NCBI GenBank assembly: GCA_965205045.1
Contig: OZ242031.1
Coordinates: 2,790,001 to 2,854,000 of the forward strand
Direction of reading: 5' to 3'
Length of the DNA stretch: 64,000 bases
Source of the DNA: UBA6522 sp965205045
GTDB taxonomy: Bacteria > Pseudomonadota > Gammaproteobacteria > Steroidobacterales > Rariloculaceae
Every line of letters begins with the position of its first letter. The first letter of the stretch is position 1. The notes beneath the pieces are model-generated. The model worked only from the letters and a program-made list of their open reading frames with translations, made no database searches and was not told the origin of the DNA. Shown piece after piece: positions 9,703 to 17,489 of this stretch. Both the position numbers and the translations under genes were made by a program.

Positions 9703-9995
9703 CGCGGCGGGCGACGCAACCGCAATACCACCCCCTCGCCCAGGTCCAGCTCCGCCTCCCACGCCGGCAATGCCGTCGGCGAATCGGCCAACTCCACGAA
9801 CCGTCCCGCGCCGTTCGCCCCGCTGCCCGCTTCGGAGCGCCGCAGCTTGCGCCGCCACAACGAAAACGTGCTCGGCGCCAAGTCCTCCGCCGTGCAAAAC
9901 TGCTTGCGCGTCTGGCCGCTACGCTCGAACCGCGACACGATCGTCCGCCACTCCTCCGCCGAGCGGCGCACCGTCATCCGTTTGCCCTCGCTCAT
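9696..9995 (-). CDS. tnpA: IS66 accessory protein TnpA, copy 1
   Basis: 99 aa helix-turn-helix protein (RRSAEEWRTIVSRFERSG ... TFSLWRRKL). The start at 9995 is chosen because AAGGAGG lies 8 bases upstream; earlier in-frame ATGs exist. It is the first gene of the element. Confidence 0.88.
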   Translation of the reverse strand: MSEGKRMTVRRSAEEWRTIVSRFERSGQTRKQFCTAEDLAPSTFSLWRRKLRRSEAGSGANGAGRFVELADSPTALPAWEAELDLGEGVVLRLRRPPRC

Positions 9996-10080
9996 CCTCC
10001 CAGCCTCCTTCGTCATGAAAACATCGAAGGAAACCCCATAATCAGGCGACGGACAATGACGGCTCAAATTGCCCGCTTAC

Positions 10081-10329
10081 TTGCGTGACGCAGGCCGCGG
10101 TGGCGATGCAGATTTTGGTGGTCAGGCAATGCAAGGCCGCCAGTACACATGGTCGGGAGGAGAAACCCTCGCGGAACTTCTGGCCCGTCGCGAACAGATT
10201 CTTGAACGACACAAGGCAGCCATGTCCCGTGCCACCAAGACCAGAACCAATGTTCCGCTGATTGAAGCACTTACCGATGCCCTAGACGAGGATGACGACA
10301 CGGTACCCTGCACGGTGTGCGCGGTATGA
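10081..10329 (+). pseudogene. sspD: sspD 3' part, separated by IS66
   Basis: The bases from 10081 begin with the second copy of the target duplication TTGCGTGA and then continue the sspD frame as DAGRGGDADFGGQ to CTVCAV, stop 10327-10329. The final CTVC is a Cys-x-x-Cys pair of the kind that could bind metal with the upstream cysteines. On its own it lacks the PP-loop and has no clear start. The stop overlaps the start of the next gene (ATGA at 10326-10329), so the insertion also breaks translational coupling from sspD to the helicase gene. Confidence 0.85.
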
Positions 10330-11945
10330 CTGGAGCTTCAAAGGCGCTACCCGGTGGACCAGGCCTGACAGTTGCACAATTCTTTGGGTTGATACCGGAT
10401 CGCGAACTAAGGCGATTCCTGGACCCTGGCGTTTTGTCAATCCTGGACGCGATCTTTGGCGGACACGTAGGCGGTGACGATCTTCAGCGTGTCGCCCGAA
10501 CGATAGTGGATTTTGATGTACTGCTTGGAGACAGCGCGGGTCGGACGCTTGTATTGAAGCTGCTCCCAGAGCAGAAGCTGATGGAGTTGGAATCCCGCGT
10601 CGGGCGGTGCCTTGCGGACAGACCAGGTGATTGGACAGAGGCAGAAACTACGCGGGCCCGTGACTTCTTTGGACTTGTCGAAGAACGGCTCGTTCAGCCG
10701 GCATTGCCTCCCACGGACATCACCGCGCCCAAATACGGACTGTTCGATCATCAGAGAACAGCCGTTCGGCAGTTGAAGCCGCTGTTGAACCAAGACGAAC
10801 GCCGTGCGGTTCTTCACTTACCCACCGGGGTAGGTAAGATGCGGACGGCGATGCATGTCGTAGCGGACTCGCTGCGCGACCAGGAACCATCTGTCGTGGT
10901 CTGGCTTGCGTCCGGGAAAGAGTTGCTTGAACAGGCGGTAGTGGCGTTTAGGCAGGCTTGGACGCACCTCGGCACGAGACCTGTGCAGATCGGAGCCATG
11001 TGGGGGGACCGGATGCCGGACCTCGACGATTTTTCCGACGGATTCCTGGTGGTCGGTCTGGCGAAAGGCTGGGCTACAATCTCTCGGATCGATTCAGAAT
11101 GGGCCGCGCGACTCGCCCCACGAGTCCGACTAGTGGTCTTTGACGAAGCTCACCAGAGTATTGCCAGGACCTATAGGCGGATCACCGATGATCTTACGCT
11201 CGACTTCAGATGTGCACTGTTGGGCCTTACTGCTACACCGGGGCGAACATGGGCAGATATTGATAAAGACGGCGAGCTAGCCGAATTCTTTGGACGAAGC
11301 AAAGTCACCCTGGAGGTTCCCGGCGACAATCCCATCGAATACCTCATTGAGAATGAATACCTCGCACGACCTGTCTTTCGAACGCTTTTTTCCAAACCGG
11401 GCCTCCGCATCACTGACCGCGAGCAGGCGCGTATCGCGCGATCATTGGAAATCCCGGAAGAAATCGTGGCCGCGTTGTCATTGAGCGAGCAATATGTGAC
11501 GGCAGTTCTTCGTGCGATTGAAGAATTGATTGGCACAGGGCATCGTCGCGTGCTCGTCTTTGCCGCCACGGTTAAGCATGCCCGAGTGCTGACCGCAGTT
11601 CTCTTGACTCGCGAAATTCGGAGCGAAGTAGTCACTGGGTTGACGCCTGAGCGCGTGCGGAATCGTGCAATCAGAACCTTCGTCTCGGACGACGAGATGC
11701 CAATGGTGCTCGTCAACTTCGGCGTTTTGACGACCGGATTCGACGCACCCCAGGCTAGTGCGGTAGTCATAGCCCGTCCAACGAAGTCCTTGGTGTTATT
11801 CAGCCAAATGGTCGGTCGCGCGCTCCGCGGCCCCAAGGCGGGCGGTACCGAGAGTTGCGAAATTCTGACGGTCGTCGACCCGAGTCTAACTGGGTTCGGC
11901 GATGTGGCAGAGGCGTTTTTGAACTGGGAGGATGTATGGCAGTAA
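10326..11945 (+). CDS. sspF: DEAD/DEAH-box superfamily 2 helicase, SspF-like
   Basis: 539 aa. Motif I is LPTGVGK (165-171), motif II is FDEAH (272-276), and LTATPGRT and the C-terminal SQMVGRALRGP (motif VI) complete both RecA-like halves. The start at 10326 overlaps the sspD stop (ATGA). In known loci sspABCD can be followed by sspFGH, a restriction module that damages DNA lacking phosphorothioate. The helicase, GHKL ATPase and PLD trio downstream of sspD fits that arrangement as I recall it, but I cannot confirm homology without a search. The 3' end overlaps the next gene by 10 bases. It now lies downstream of an antisense-oriented IS66, so its transcription may be altered. Confidence 0.7.
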   Translation: MTGASKALPGGPGLTVAQFFGLIPDRELRRFLDPGVLSILDAIFGGHVGGDDLQRVARTIVDFDVLLGDSAGRTLVLKLLPEQKLMELESRVGRCLADRPGDWTEAETTRARDFFGLVEERLVQPALPPTDITAPKYGLFDHQRTAVRQLKPLLNQDERRAVLHLPTGVGKMRTAMHVVADSLRDQEPSVVVWLASGKELLEQAVVAFRQAWTHLGTRPVQIGAMWGDRMPDLDDFSDGFLVVGLAKGWATISRIDSEWAARLAPRVRLVVFDEAHQSIARTYRRITDDLTLDFRCALLGLTATPGRTWADIDKDGELAEFFGRSKVTLEVPGDNPIEYLIENEYLARPVFRTLFSKPGLRITDREQARIARSLEIPEEIVAALSLSEQYVTAVLRAIEELIGTGHRRVLVFAATVKHARVLTAVLLTREIRSEVVTGLTPERVRNRAIRTFVSDDEMPMVLVNFGVLTTGFDAPQASAVVIARPTKSLVLFSQMVGRALRGPKAGGTESCEILTVVDPSLTGFGDVAEAFLNWEDVWQ

Positions 11946-13876
11946 CAGAATCTGGCTCTCAGCTGAGTTTTTCGATCATCGACACCAAGATGACCGTTGC
12001 AGCGATGCGCGACAGCGGATATAAATCCACCACCCATGCGCTGGCGGAGCTCATTGACAATTCGATTGAGAGTCGAGGAACCGCCATCGAAATTTTCGGA
12101 GTCAGTCGGCGGGATAGGCGCACAGGAAGATTCACCCTCAAGGAGTTAGCCGTGCTGGACAATGGTGACGGCATGGACAAAAACACGCTTCGAGGAAGCC
12201 TGCGGTACGGTTACGGAACCCGCCGACAGCGGACTGGAATCGGTCGTTTTGGGCTTGGACTCCCCAATTCATCGATGTCGCAAGCAAGACAGGTCGATGT
12301 TTGGTCTTGGCAGACTGGTGTCACGAATGCCCTTCACACTCGACTCTCCATTGACGATGTGGAACGTGGCGTACTCGAAGTTCCCGAGCCAACAACAAAC
12401 CCCATTCCGGATGTGTACCGCGAGGCAAGCCGCGATGGATTCGACGATTCGGGCACTCTAGTGGTGTGGTCAAATCTAGATCGAGTTGAGTGGAAGCAAG
12501 CCTCGACGACATTTCGGCATACGGAGGCGCTCCTCGGTCGAATTTACCGGCGATTCCTCGCAAAGCCGTCGGAACGACTGCACACTGAAGATCCGAGGCG
12601 TGAGGACATCGGAGCCCGGCACACTATCACGTGTATACCTGTCCAGGAGCACGACAGGACAATAGAAGTCCAAGAGGATGCGATCGTCGAAGTAAGGTCG
12701 AACGACCCACTATATCTCATGACCGATACTTCATGCCCGGAAGATTTCGGAACCGGACCCATGTTCATGGAGTTGCAAGGCAGTCCCTTTGTGATACCGG
12801 TGAAATACAGGGGCTTCGAATATGATGTTCGAGTTCGAGCGAGCTACGCTCGTGGTCATGTTCGCGACTCATCCGACTCGAAGGCCGATTGGCCTGAAGC
12901 GTGGAAGGGAAGGGACGCTGGCCACGCCCCTTGGGGGAAACATGCAGATCAGAACATGGGAGTTTCCCTGGTGCGGGCCCACCGCGAGATCCAGCTCGAC
13001 AATTCGTGGGTTAACGGCAATGATCCTAGGGAACGGTGGTGGACGGTGGAAGTTGATTTCCCGACCGCGCTTGACGAAGTGTTCGGCGTCACCAACAACA
13101 AGCAGGGGACAATGACGTTCCAGCGCCTCGCCCGATACCACTGGGCGCGAGAGGCGCTGCCCGGTGAGGAAACACCTCGCGATGTTCGCCGTCGGATGGA
13201 AGAGGATGGCGATTATCGAGTTTACCTTTTGGATCTTCGCAAACAGATCGAGAATGCCATATCGCTGATGCGACCCCGTGTCCAGCAGTCAAGGCAAAGA
13301 CGAAGAAAGCGCCATGTTCTCAGTGAGGATCAGAAAGCCGATGCGAAAGCCACGGCGGCGATCAAGCGTCGAATGGAGGATGGTCATCAGGGAGAATCTG
13401 ATCGAGCAGGCGAAACCGGAACTGAAGAGGAACAAAAGGAAACGCAAGTTGAGTCTTTGGTCGAAAAGCACCACCTCGATCAACGAGACGCGCTTCAACG
13501 AATAGATGAAACGATTAAAACTGGGAGTCGGGTGCGTTGGATTCAGTCGTCACAGTCCAGCGCTGCTTTTTTCGATGTCGAACCTCTTCCCAACGTGATT
13601 CAAGTTGCGCTCAACACGAACCATCCCGTGCATTCACACCTTTACGATGTTATGCACGCCGACGTCGAAGAACTGACCGAAGATGAGGTTCGAGAACGGC
13701 TCGCCAAGGCTGCAGCCGCCTTCCGCATCCTCATTTATTCGTGGGCTCGCTACGAAGAAGAACAGACGAATCGGACTCGGCGTGAGGTACGAAACGCGCG
13801 CTGGGAGTGGGGCAGGTACGCAGAAGACTTCTTCGATGAAGACGACGATTCTATTCCACCAACGGATCTTGTGTAG
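11936..13876 (+). CDS. sspG: GHKL (Hsp90/MORC-type) ATPase, SspG-like
   Basis: 646 aa. The Bergerat fold is clear: N-box ELIDN at 38-42, G1 box LDNGDGM at 74-80, G2 box GIGRFGLGLP at 101-110. A charged, probably coiled segment follows at about 460-540, then a helical C-terminus. Such ATPases act as ATP-gated clamps. The start at 11936 has GGGAGG just upstream and overlaps the helicase stop by 10 bases. Together with the helicase and the PLD protein it forms a three-gene effector cassette. Confidence 0.7.
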   Translation: MAVTESGSQLSFSIIDTKMTVAAMRDSGYKSTTHALAELIDNSIESRGTAIEIFGVSRRDRRTGRFTLKELAVLDNGDGMDKNTLRGSLRYGYGTRRQRTGIGRFGLGLPNSSMSQARQVDVWSWQTGVTNALHTRLSIDDVERGVLEVPEPTTNPIPDVYREASRDGFDDSGTLVVWSNLDRVEWKQASTTFRHTEALLGRIYRRFLAKPSERLHTEDPRREDIGARHTITCIPVQEHDRTIEVQEDAIVEVRSNDPLYLMTDTSCPEDFGTGPMFMELQGSPFVIPVKYRGFEYDVRVRASYARGHVRDSSDSKADWPEAWKGRDAGHAPWGKHADQNMGVSLVRAHREIQLDNSWVNGNDPRERWWTVEVDFPTALDEVFGVTNNKQGTMTFQRLARYHWAREALPGEETPRDVRRRMEEDGDYRVYLLDLRKQIENAISLMRPRVQQSRQRRRKRHVLSEDQKADAKATAAIKRRMEDGHQGESDRAGETGTEEEQKETQVESLVEKHHLDQRDALQRIDETIKTGSRVRWIQSSQSSAAFFDVEPLPNVIQVALNTNHPVHSHLYDVMHADVEELTEDEVRERLAKAAAAFRILIYSWARYEEEQTNRTRREVRNARWEWGRYAEDFFDEDDDSIPPTDLV

Positions 13877-13882
13877 GAATTT

Positions 13883-14806
13883 ATGGCGGATCCCAATAGC
13901 GCCGGCACACACGGGGACCGTATACGTGCGCTCTTCAAAGGTTCTGCAACAAATGCAACGGTCGTCGCGCCATTTATCAAACTGAACGCACTGCGGTCGC
14001 TTCTGGACGTTATACGTTCCGATACGCATCTTCGGTGCGTAACGCGTTGGCTTCCTCGAGAAATCGCCGCTGGCGTGTCTGACCCGGAAATACTAGAGTT
14101 GCTTGAAGAACGTGGTAACTTCAGCCTCACGCTTGTAGACTGGCTGCACGCGAAGCTCTATATCTCGGACGACCGTTGCCTCGCTGGTTCAGCTAATGTG
14201 ACGCTTGCCGGACTAGGCGATGGAGACGGCAACAAGAATATCGAGGTTCTCGTTGAAACTACCGTCGATAATCCCGGAATCGCTGCCACGCTTAGGGAAA
14301 TTGCTCAAGTGGAGCGCCCGGCAACCAAGGAGATAGCGGAAACCGCCCGGCATCTAGCCAACAGTCTTTCTATCTCGACGACAATGACAGCCGATCTTGA
14401 GGCACCCTGGTTTCCTGGTAGTCGACGACCTGAACGTGCATATCGATTCTACACGGAGCCCCCAAGTGGTTACGTAAGGGCTTCTGATCGCATATTGCTC
14501 GCTGACTTGGCAGGTTCCAATATTCAACCGGGCCTTGAGAAAGATGAGTTCCAAACCGCAATCCGCTCTCTTCTCGCTGCCATTCCGATAGCCAAGCCAA
14601 TTCTCGAATCAGCGGAAGACACAACAATTACCCGTGCTGACGCGCATGCATATCTGGAGAACATCGCTGGCGACAAGTTTTCTTCCGATGACTTGTGGCT
14701 TGCCTTCGTCAACTGGATGGCCCATTTCTATCCCGATAGAATAATGAAACAGGAGATATCCGAGATTGCACTTCGAGGAGCCCGGTTGCTGGTGCCGCGT
14801 CTCTAG
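13883..14806 (+). CDS. sspH: Phospholipase D-like nuclease, SspH-like
   Basis: 307 aa with a single PLD (HKD) motif: H89, K91 and D96 in HAKLYISDD, followed by GSAN at 102-105. A single HKD implies a dimer for catalysis, as in other PLD nucleases. A family member of this kind would cut DNA backbones. It starts 6 bases after the upstream stop, with TAGGAAT as a weak ribosome site. It is the last gene of the ssp cluster; the next 700 bases hold no clear gene. Confidence 0.72.
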   Translation: MADPNSAGTHGDRIRALFKGSATNATVVAPFIKLNALRSLLDVIRSDTHLRCVTRWLPREIAAGVSDPEILELLEERGNFSLTLVDWLHAKLYISDDRCLAGSANVTLAGLGDGDGNKNIEVLVETTVDNPGIAATLREIAQVERPATKEIAETARHLANSLSISTTMTADLEAPWFPGSRRPERAYRFYTEPPSGYVRASDRILLADLAGSNIQPGLEKDEFQTAIRSLLAAIPIAKPILESAEDTTITRADAHAYLENIAGDKFSSDDLWLAFVNWMAHFYPDRIMKQEISEIALRGARLLVPRL

Positions 14807-15514
14807 CCCACGTTCGTCACCAACTGCGCTAATTGAGTCATTTCCCCTTAAACGCAATCTTAAGGAAAGCCAGACCGATTCTCGAGTGTTTTTTTGCGCG
14901 TAGCGTGCCGACAAAATTTTCGGCTTGGTCTAGTGCTCTTCTCGGACCATTTATCGGACGTTGCGTGGCACTGGAAGTACGCCAGCCCAAACTTACCAAG
15001 ACTCACGGTGGCTGCCTCCTTTTCCTTGAGCCCATCGTACACCACCTCCGGGGAGACGATCTCAAGTTTTACATAACTCATAAAAAGATGCTAAATTACT
15101 TACCGAGCAATCGGACAAATGGCGAAAAATTTTGACGCCGTACACCGCAGATAGGGCATGCGCAAGGTGCGTTGACTCCAAGATGCGGATGTGAGGCCCA
15201 GCCCAATAATAGCAATTCCAATATGTCGAAGTGACATATCGACAACAGGTAGTATCACAGAAGTCACTGCCCGTCCTTCTCCAAACAACAGCGGAACAAA
15301 TCCGACGCGTACAAGTTGAAGAGTAGGTAAGTACTGCGCACGTCTTTGTAATAAATTTTTTTTATCCATAAAGGTGATTTAGCCAATAGAATCAGTAGCC
15401 AATCATAAGTTCGGAACCACATCACATAAGCATGGAGCAAGAATACTTCCTCTCAATTTACGAAAAGGTGCAACAAGATACCATTCCCAACACGGGCATT
15501 AGCTGGAGACCAAT
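14807..15514. other. 708-bp stretch without a convincing gene
   Basis: Base composition turns visibly AT-rich from about 15050. Two short minus-strand frames exist: 14860-15081 (73 aa, starting MSYVKLEIVSPEVVYDG, possibly a gene remnant) and 15100-15369 (89 aa with one hydrophobic stretch). Neither has a clear ribosome site and I do not support either as a gene. A run of T near 14890 after the sspH stop is not preceded by a good stem. Confidence 0.4.
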
Positions 15515-16387
15515 ATGTGGCAAGAGATAATAGAATTCGCGGCTCCATGGACTGAAAATTTTGCGCTCGAATTGTCACTAAGCGTTTTTGTGGCTCTAAT
15601 AGAAGCACCCATTTTGGTGTTGTGCACGCAGCTTCTCAAAGTTATGAGAGCTACTAGGCAGAGCTGGTTTTGGGAGTTTGCACACTTCGTGCTGTTTGTT
15701 GTTCTACTCGGCGTACTTCTCCGCGTGAATGCTGACACTTTCGATTACACGGAAGTTGTGACACTGTCAGTCTTTCTGATTGCTACGTTGCTATTCGAAG
15801 GTTTCCTTAAGTGGAGGGCCATTCATCGGCAAAATCGTGTATATCTTAGAGTAATATACAACACGTTTGTTATCTATGCATGTCTTCATGCAACGGCTAC
15901 CTCATTCGACATAACTGAGATTGCGACCATTGTAGAATTTTTTGCGCTAGATGTTCTGTATGAGATAGTGCGTCAAAGAGGCAAGAAAGAGGAAAAAGAC
16001 GATATTCGCTATGAGATAAACCGCAAGATTGATCGCCAACAGCTGAGAGGATTGCTTTCTTCAAATGAGATTCAATTGCGAAACGTAAACTGGATCCTAT
16101 CTCGCTCCTTTATTCATGTTGCAGCATTCATAGAAGTGCAAATGGTGGGTTTTTTAAATCTTGTTTGGTCCGGTGAAGGGCCTGCCGAAGTTGATTACCT
16201 AGCGGTAAACCCTAATGTGCATGGAGTTACAGAACAGCTGCTGCGGTTGGTGGAGGCTGAGGTAGGAGTTGCAGGCATCAGTGAAGTTCAAGTATCCAAT
16301 AAGGTTATTAGACAAGATCAATCTTTGCAGAAGGTGTTGACAGAATCTAGCTACCAATTTGAAACATGCATGGTAAAGGAGCTGTAA
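15515..16387 (+). CDS. Membrane protein with a GNAT-like C-terminal domain, unknown role
   Basis: 290 aa. About four hydrophobic segments occupy residues 15-50, 55-75, 78-100 and 108-140, then a charged linker (RQRGKKEEKDDIRYE), then about 120 residues that look like an acetyltransferase fold: VGFLNLVWSGEGPAEVDYLAV, then NPNVHGVTEQLLRLVEAEV in the place of the acetyl-CoA loop, then a final YQFETCMVKEL strand. The CoA loop lacks the normal Q/R-x-x-G-x-G/A pattern, so catalysis is uncertain. AT-rich codon use sets it apart from the ssp genes. A preceding AGCTGGAGA could serve as ribosome site. The family is not one I know. Confidence 0.6.
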   Translation: MWQEIIEFAAPWTENFALELSLSVFVALIEAPILVLCTQLLKVMRATRQSWFWEFAHFVLFVVLLGVLLRVNADTFDYTEVVTLSVFLIATLLFEGFLKWRAIHRQNRVYLRVIYNTFVIYACLHATATSFDITEIATIVEFFALDVLYEIVRQRGKKEEKDDIRYEINRKIDRQQLRGLLSSNEIQLRNVNWILSRSFIHVAAFIEVQMVGFLNLVWSGEGPAEVDYLAVNPNVHGVTEQLLRLVEAEVGVAGISEVQVSNKVIRQDQSLQKVLTESSYQFETCMVKEL

Positions 16388-16560
16388 GCATGACTACATG
16401 CGGTGCACTTCAGCTGGAAATCTACGGGGGCGCTACGCTACATGGTCGCAACGGTCACGTACTTGCGAAGCATGGAATCTAAGGACGCGAGCGGGGCCAC
16501 AATTACTTGGAACGAACACTGAGCTAGGACTCAAAGGCCAGCATTTTGCTACTGGCCCTC

Positions 16561-17343
16561 TCATAACCTGGACTCTCTTTCAAACCACTCCGTCCTTTCA
16601 CGCAACAATGTTTCGATCTCCAAGTCTTTGAAAGCCGATGCAGTCTGCCGAAAGGAGAGCAATCCTCTATAGTAGTAATTCCAAAGGTCTTCCCCGTATT
16701 CGGCGATTTTTGGTGTCCTCAACATTCCACTGAGCCAAAATTTCGGAGGTCTGCCGCCATACATGTCCATGATGTGCGGATATGCAGCATGCACGAACCC
16801 AGAGTATGCTTTGGTGACTGTTTTTGATAGTTTGATTCCATCGCTTGGGTTCAATGCTTCGGATTGAAAATCAGCAATGTACGCTTGTATTTTCTTTCTC
16901 GGCACCATCGGCCTGTTCTGGTCTGATTCTATTAAATCGCCATCTTCGTTTACTTCTTCCTGATAGAATGCACTTAGGTAACGTTCATGTATCGGATCAT
17001 CTTTCTTTTTCAAAATCGCAATTACCAAAAACAGGATATCCTCCCAGATCTCTCCCAAGATTCTCTCGATCGCCGCCTGCTCTTGTACGAAGCCGTGCCC
17101 AAGCAATATCCGTGCGGCCCGTAATCCGCTAACCATTCGTGCCAATTTCAGCACGATGGCTTGTTTAGTGGTTTTTTCGGAATATCGGTAGCAATGTACT
17201 TTCCCAAGCATAATCAGTCTCGGTGCCGGGATTTGCTTTTCTAGCCTGACAAATGCATAGTCCATGGTATCGAGAACGGTACCAGTAAGTGAACGCATCC
17301 GTCTCGGCGAGCCGAATTGCCCCTCTAATTTGTGGATCTCCAT
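16561..17343 (-). CDS. Hypothetical helical protein, 260 aa
   Basis: The frame is open and its residues look protein-like. It is mostly helical; the central part (AARILLGHGFVQEQAAIERILGEIWEDILFLV) recalls the DUF5677/HEPN-like families, but I cannot confirm it. The codon use is AT-richer than the backbone. It is convergent with the membrane/GNAT gene and lies just downstream of the SNF2 gene on the same strand, 146 bp away, so it could be a third member of that operon. Confidence 0.5.
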   Translation of the reverse strand: MEIHKLEGQFGSPRRMRSLTGTVLDTMDYAFVRLEKQIPAPRLIMLGKVHCYRYSEKTTKQAIVLKLARMVSGLRAARILLGHGFVQEQAAIERILGEIWEDILFLVIAILKKKDDPIHERYLSAFYQEEVNEDGDLIESDQNRPMVPRKKIQAYIADFQSEALNPSDGIKLSKTVTKAYSGFVHAAYPHIMDMYGGRPPKFWLSGMLRTPKIAEYGEDLWNYYYRGLLSFRQTASAFKDLEIETLLRERTEWFERESRL

Positions 17344-17489
17344 TCTTAACCCGTTAGTTTGTTAAGTCTGTGTTCCTCAACTGTGCACAAGACGGCATCG
17401 AAGTTCAGCGTACCATAGTCCTCGTCTAGTGCAGGTGGAAGGTGTTCCCGTTGGACTTGACAGTGCGCGAAATTCTGATTTCGTCCAGC

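Larger units (their letters stand above)
7699..10080 (-). mobile_element. IS66-family insertion sequence, copy 1 (2382 bp)
   Basis: The element is bounded by GTAAGCGGGCAA at the left and its inverse TTGCCCGCTTAC at the right. It carries tnpA, tnpB and tnpC read on the minus strand. The same length and the same encoded proteins occur at 29589-31970 and 42972-45353 in the opposite orientation. A perfect 8-bp duplication flanks it, so insertion is recent. It splits sspD. Confidence 0.97.

Noticed and set aside
14860..15369. Two small minus-strand frames (73 and 89 aa)
   Set aside because: Too little evidence for genes; described as possible remnants within the gap entry.
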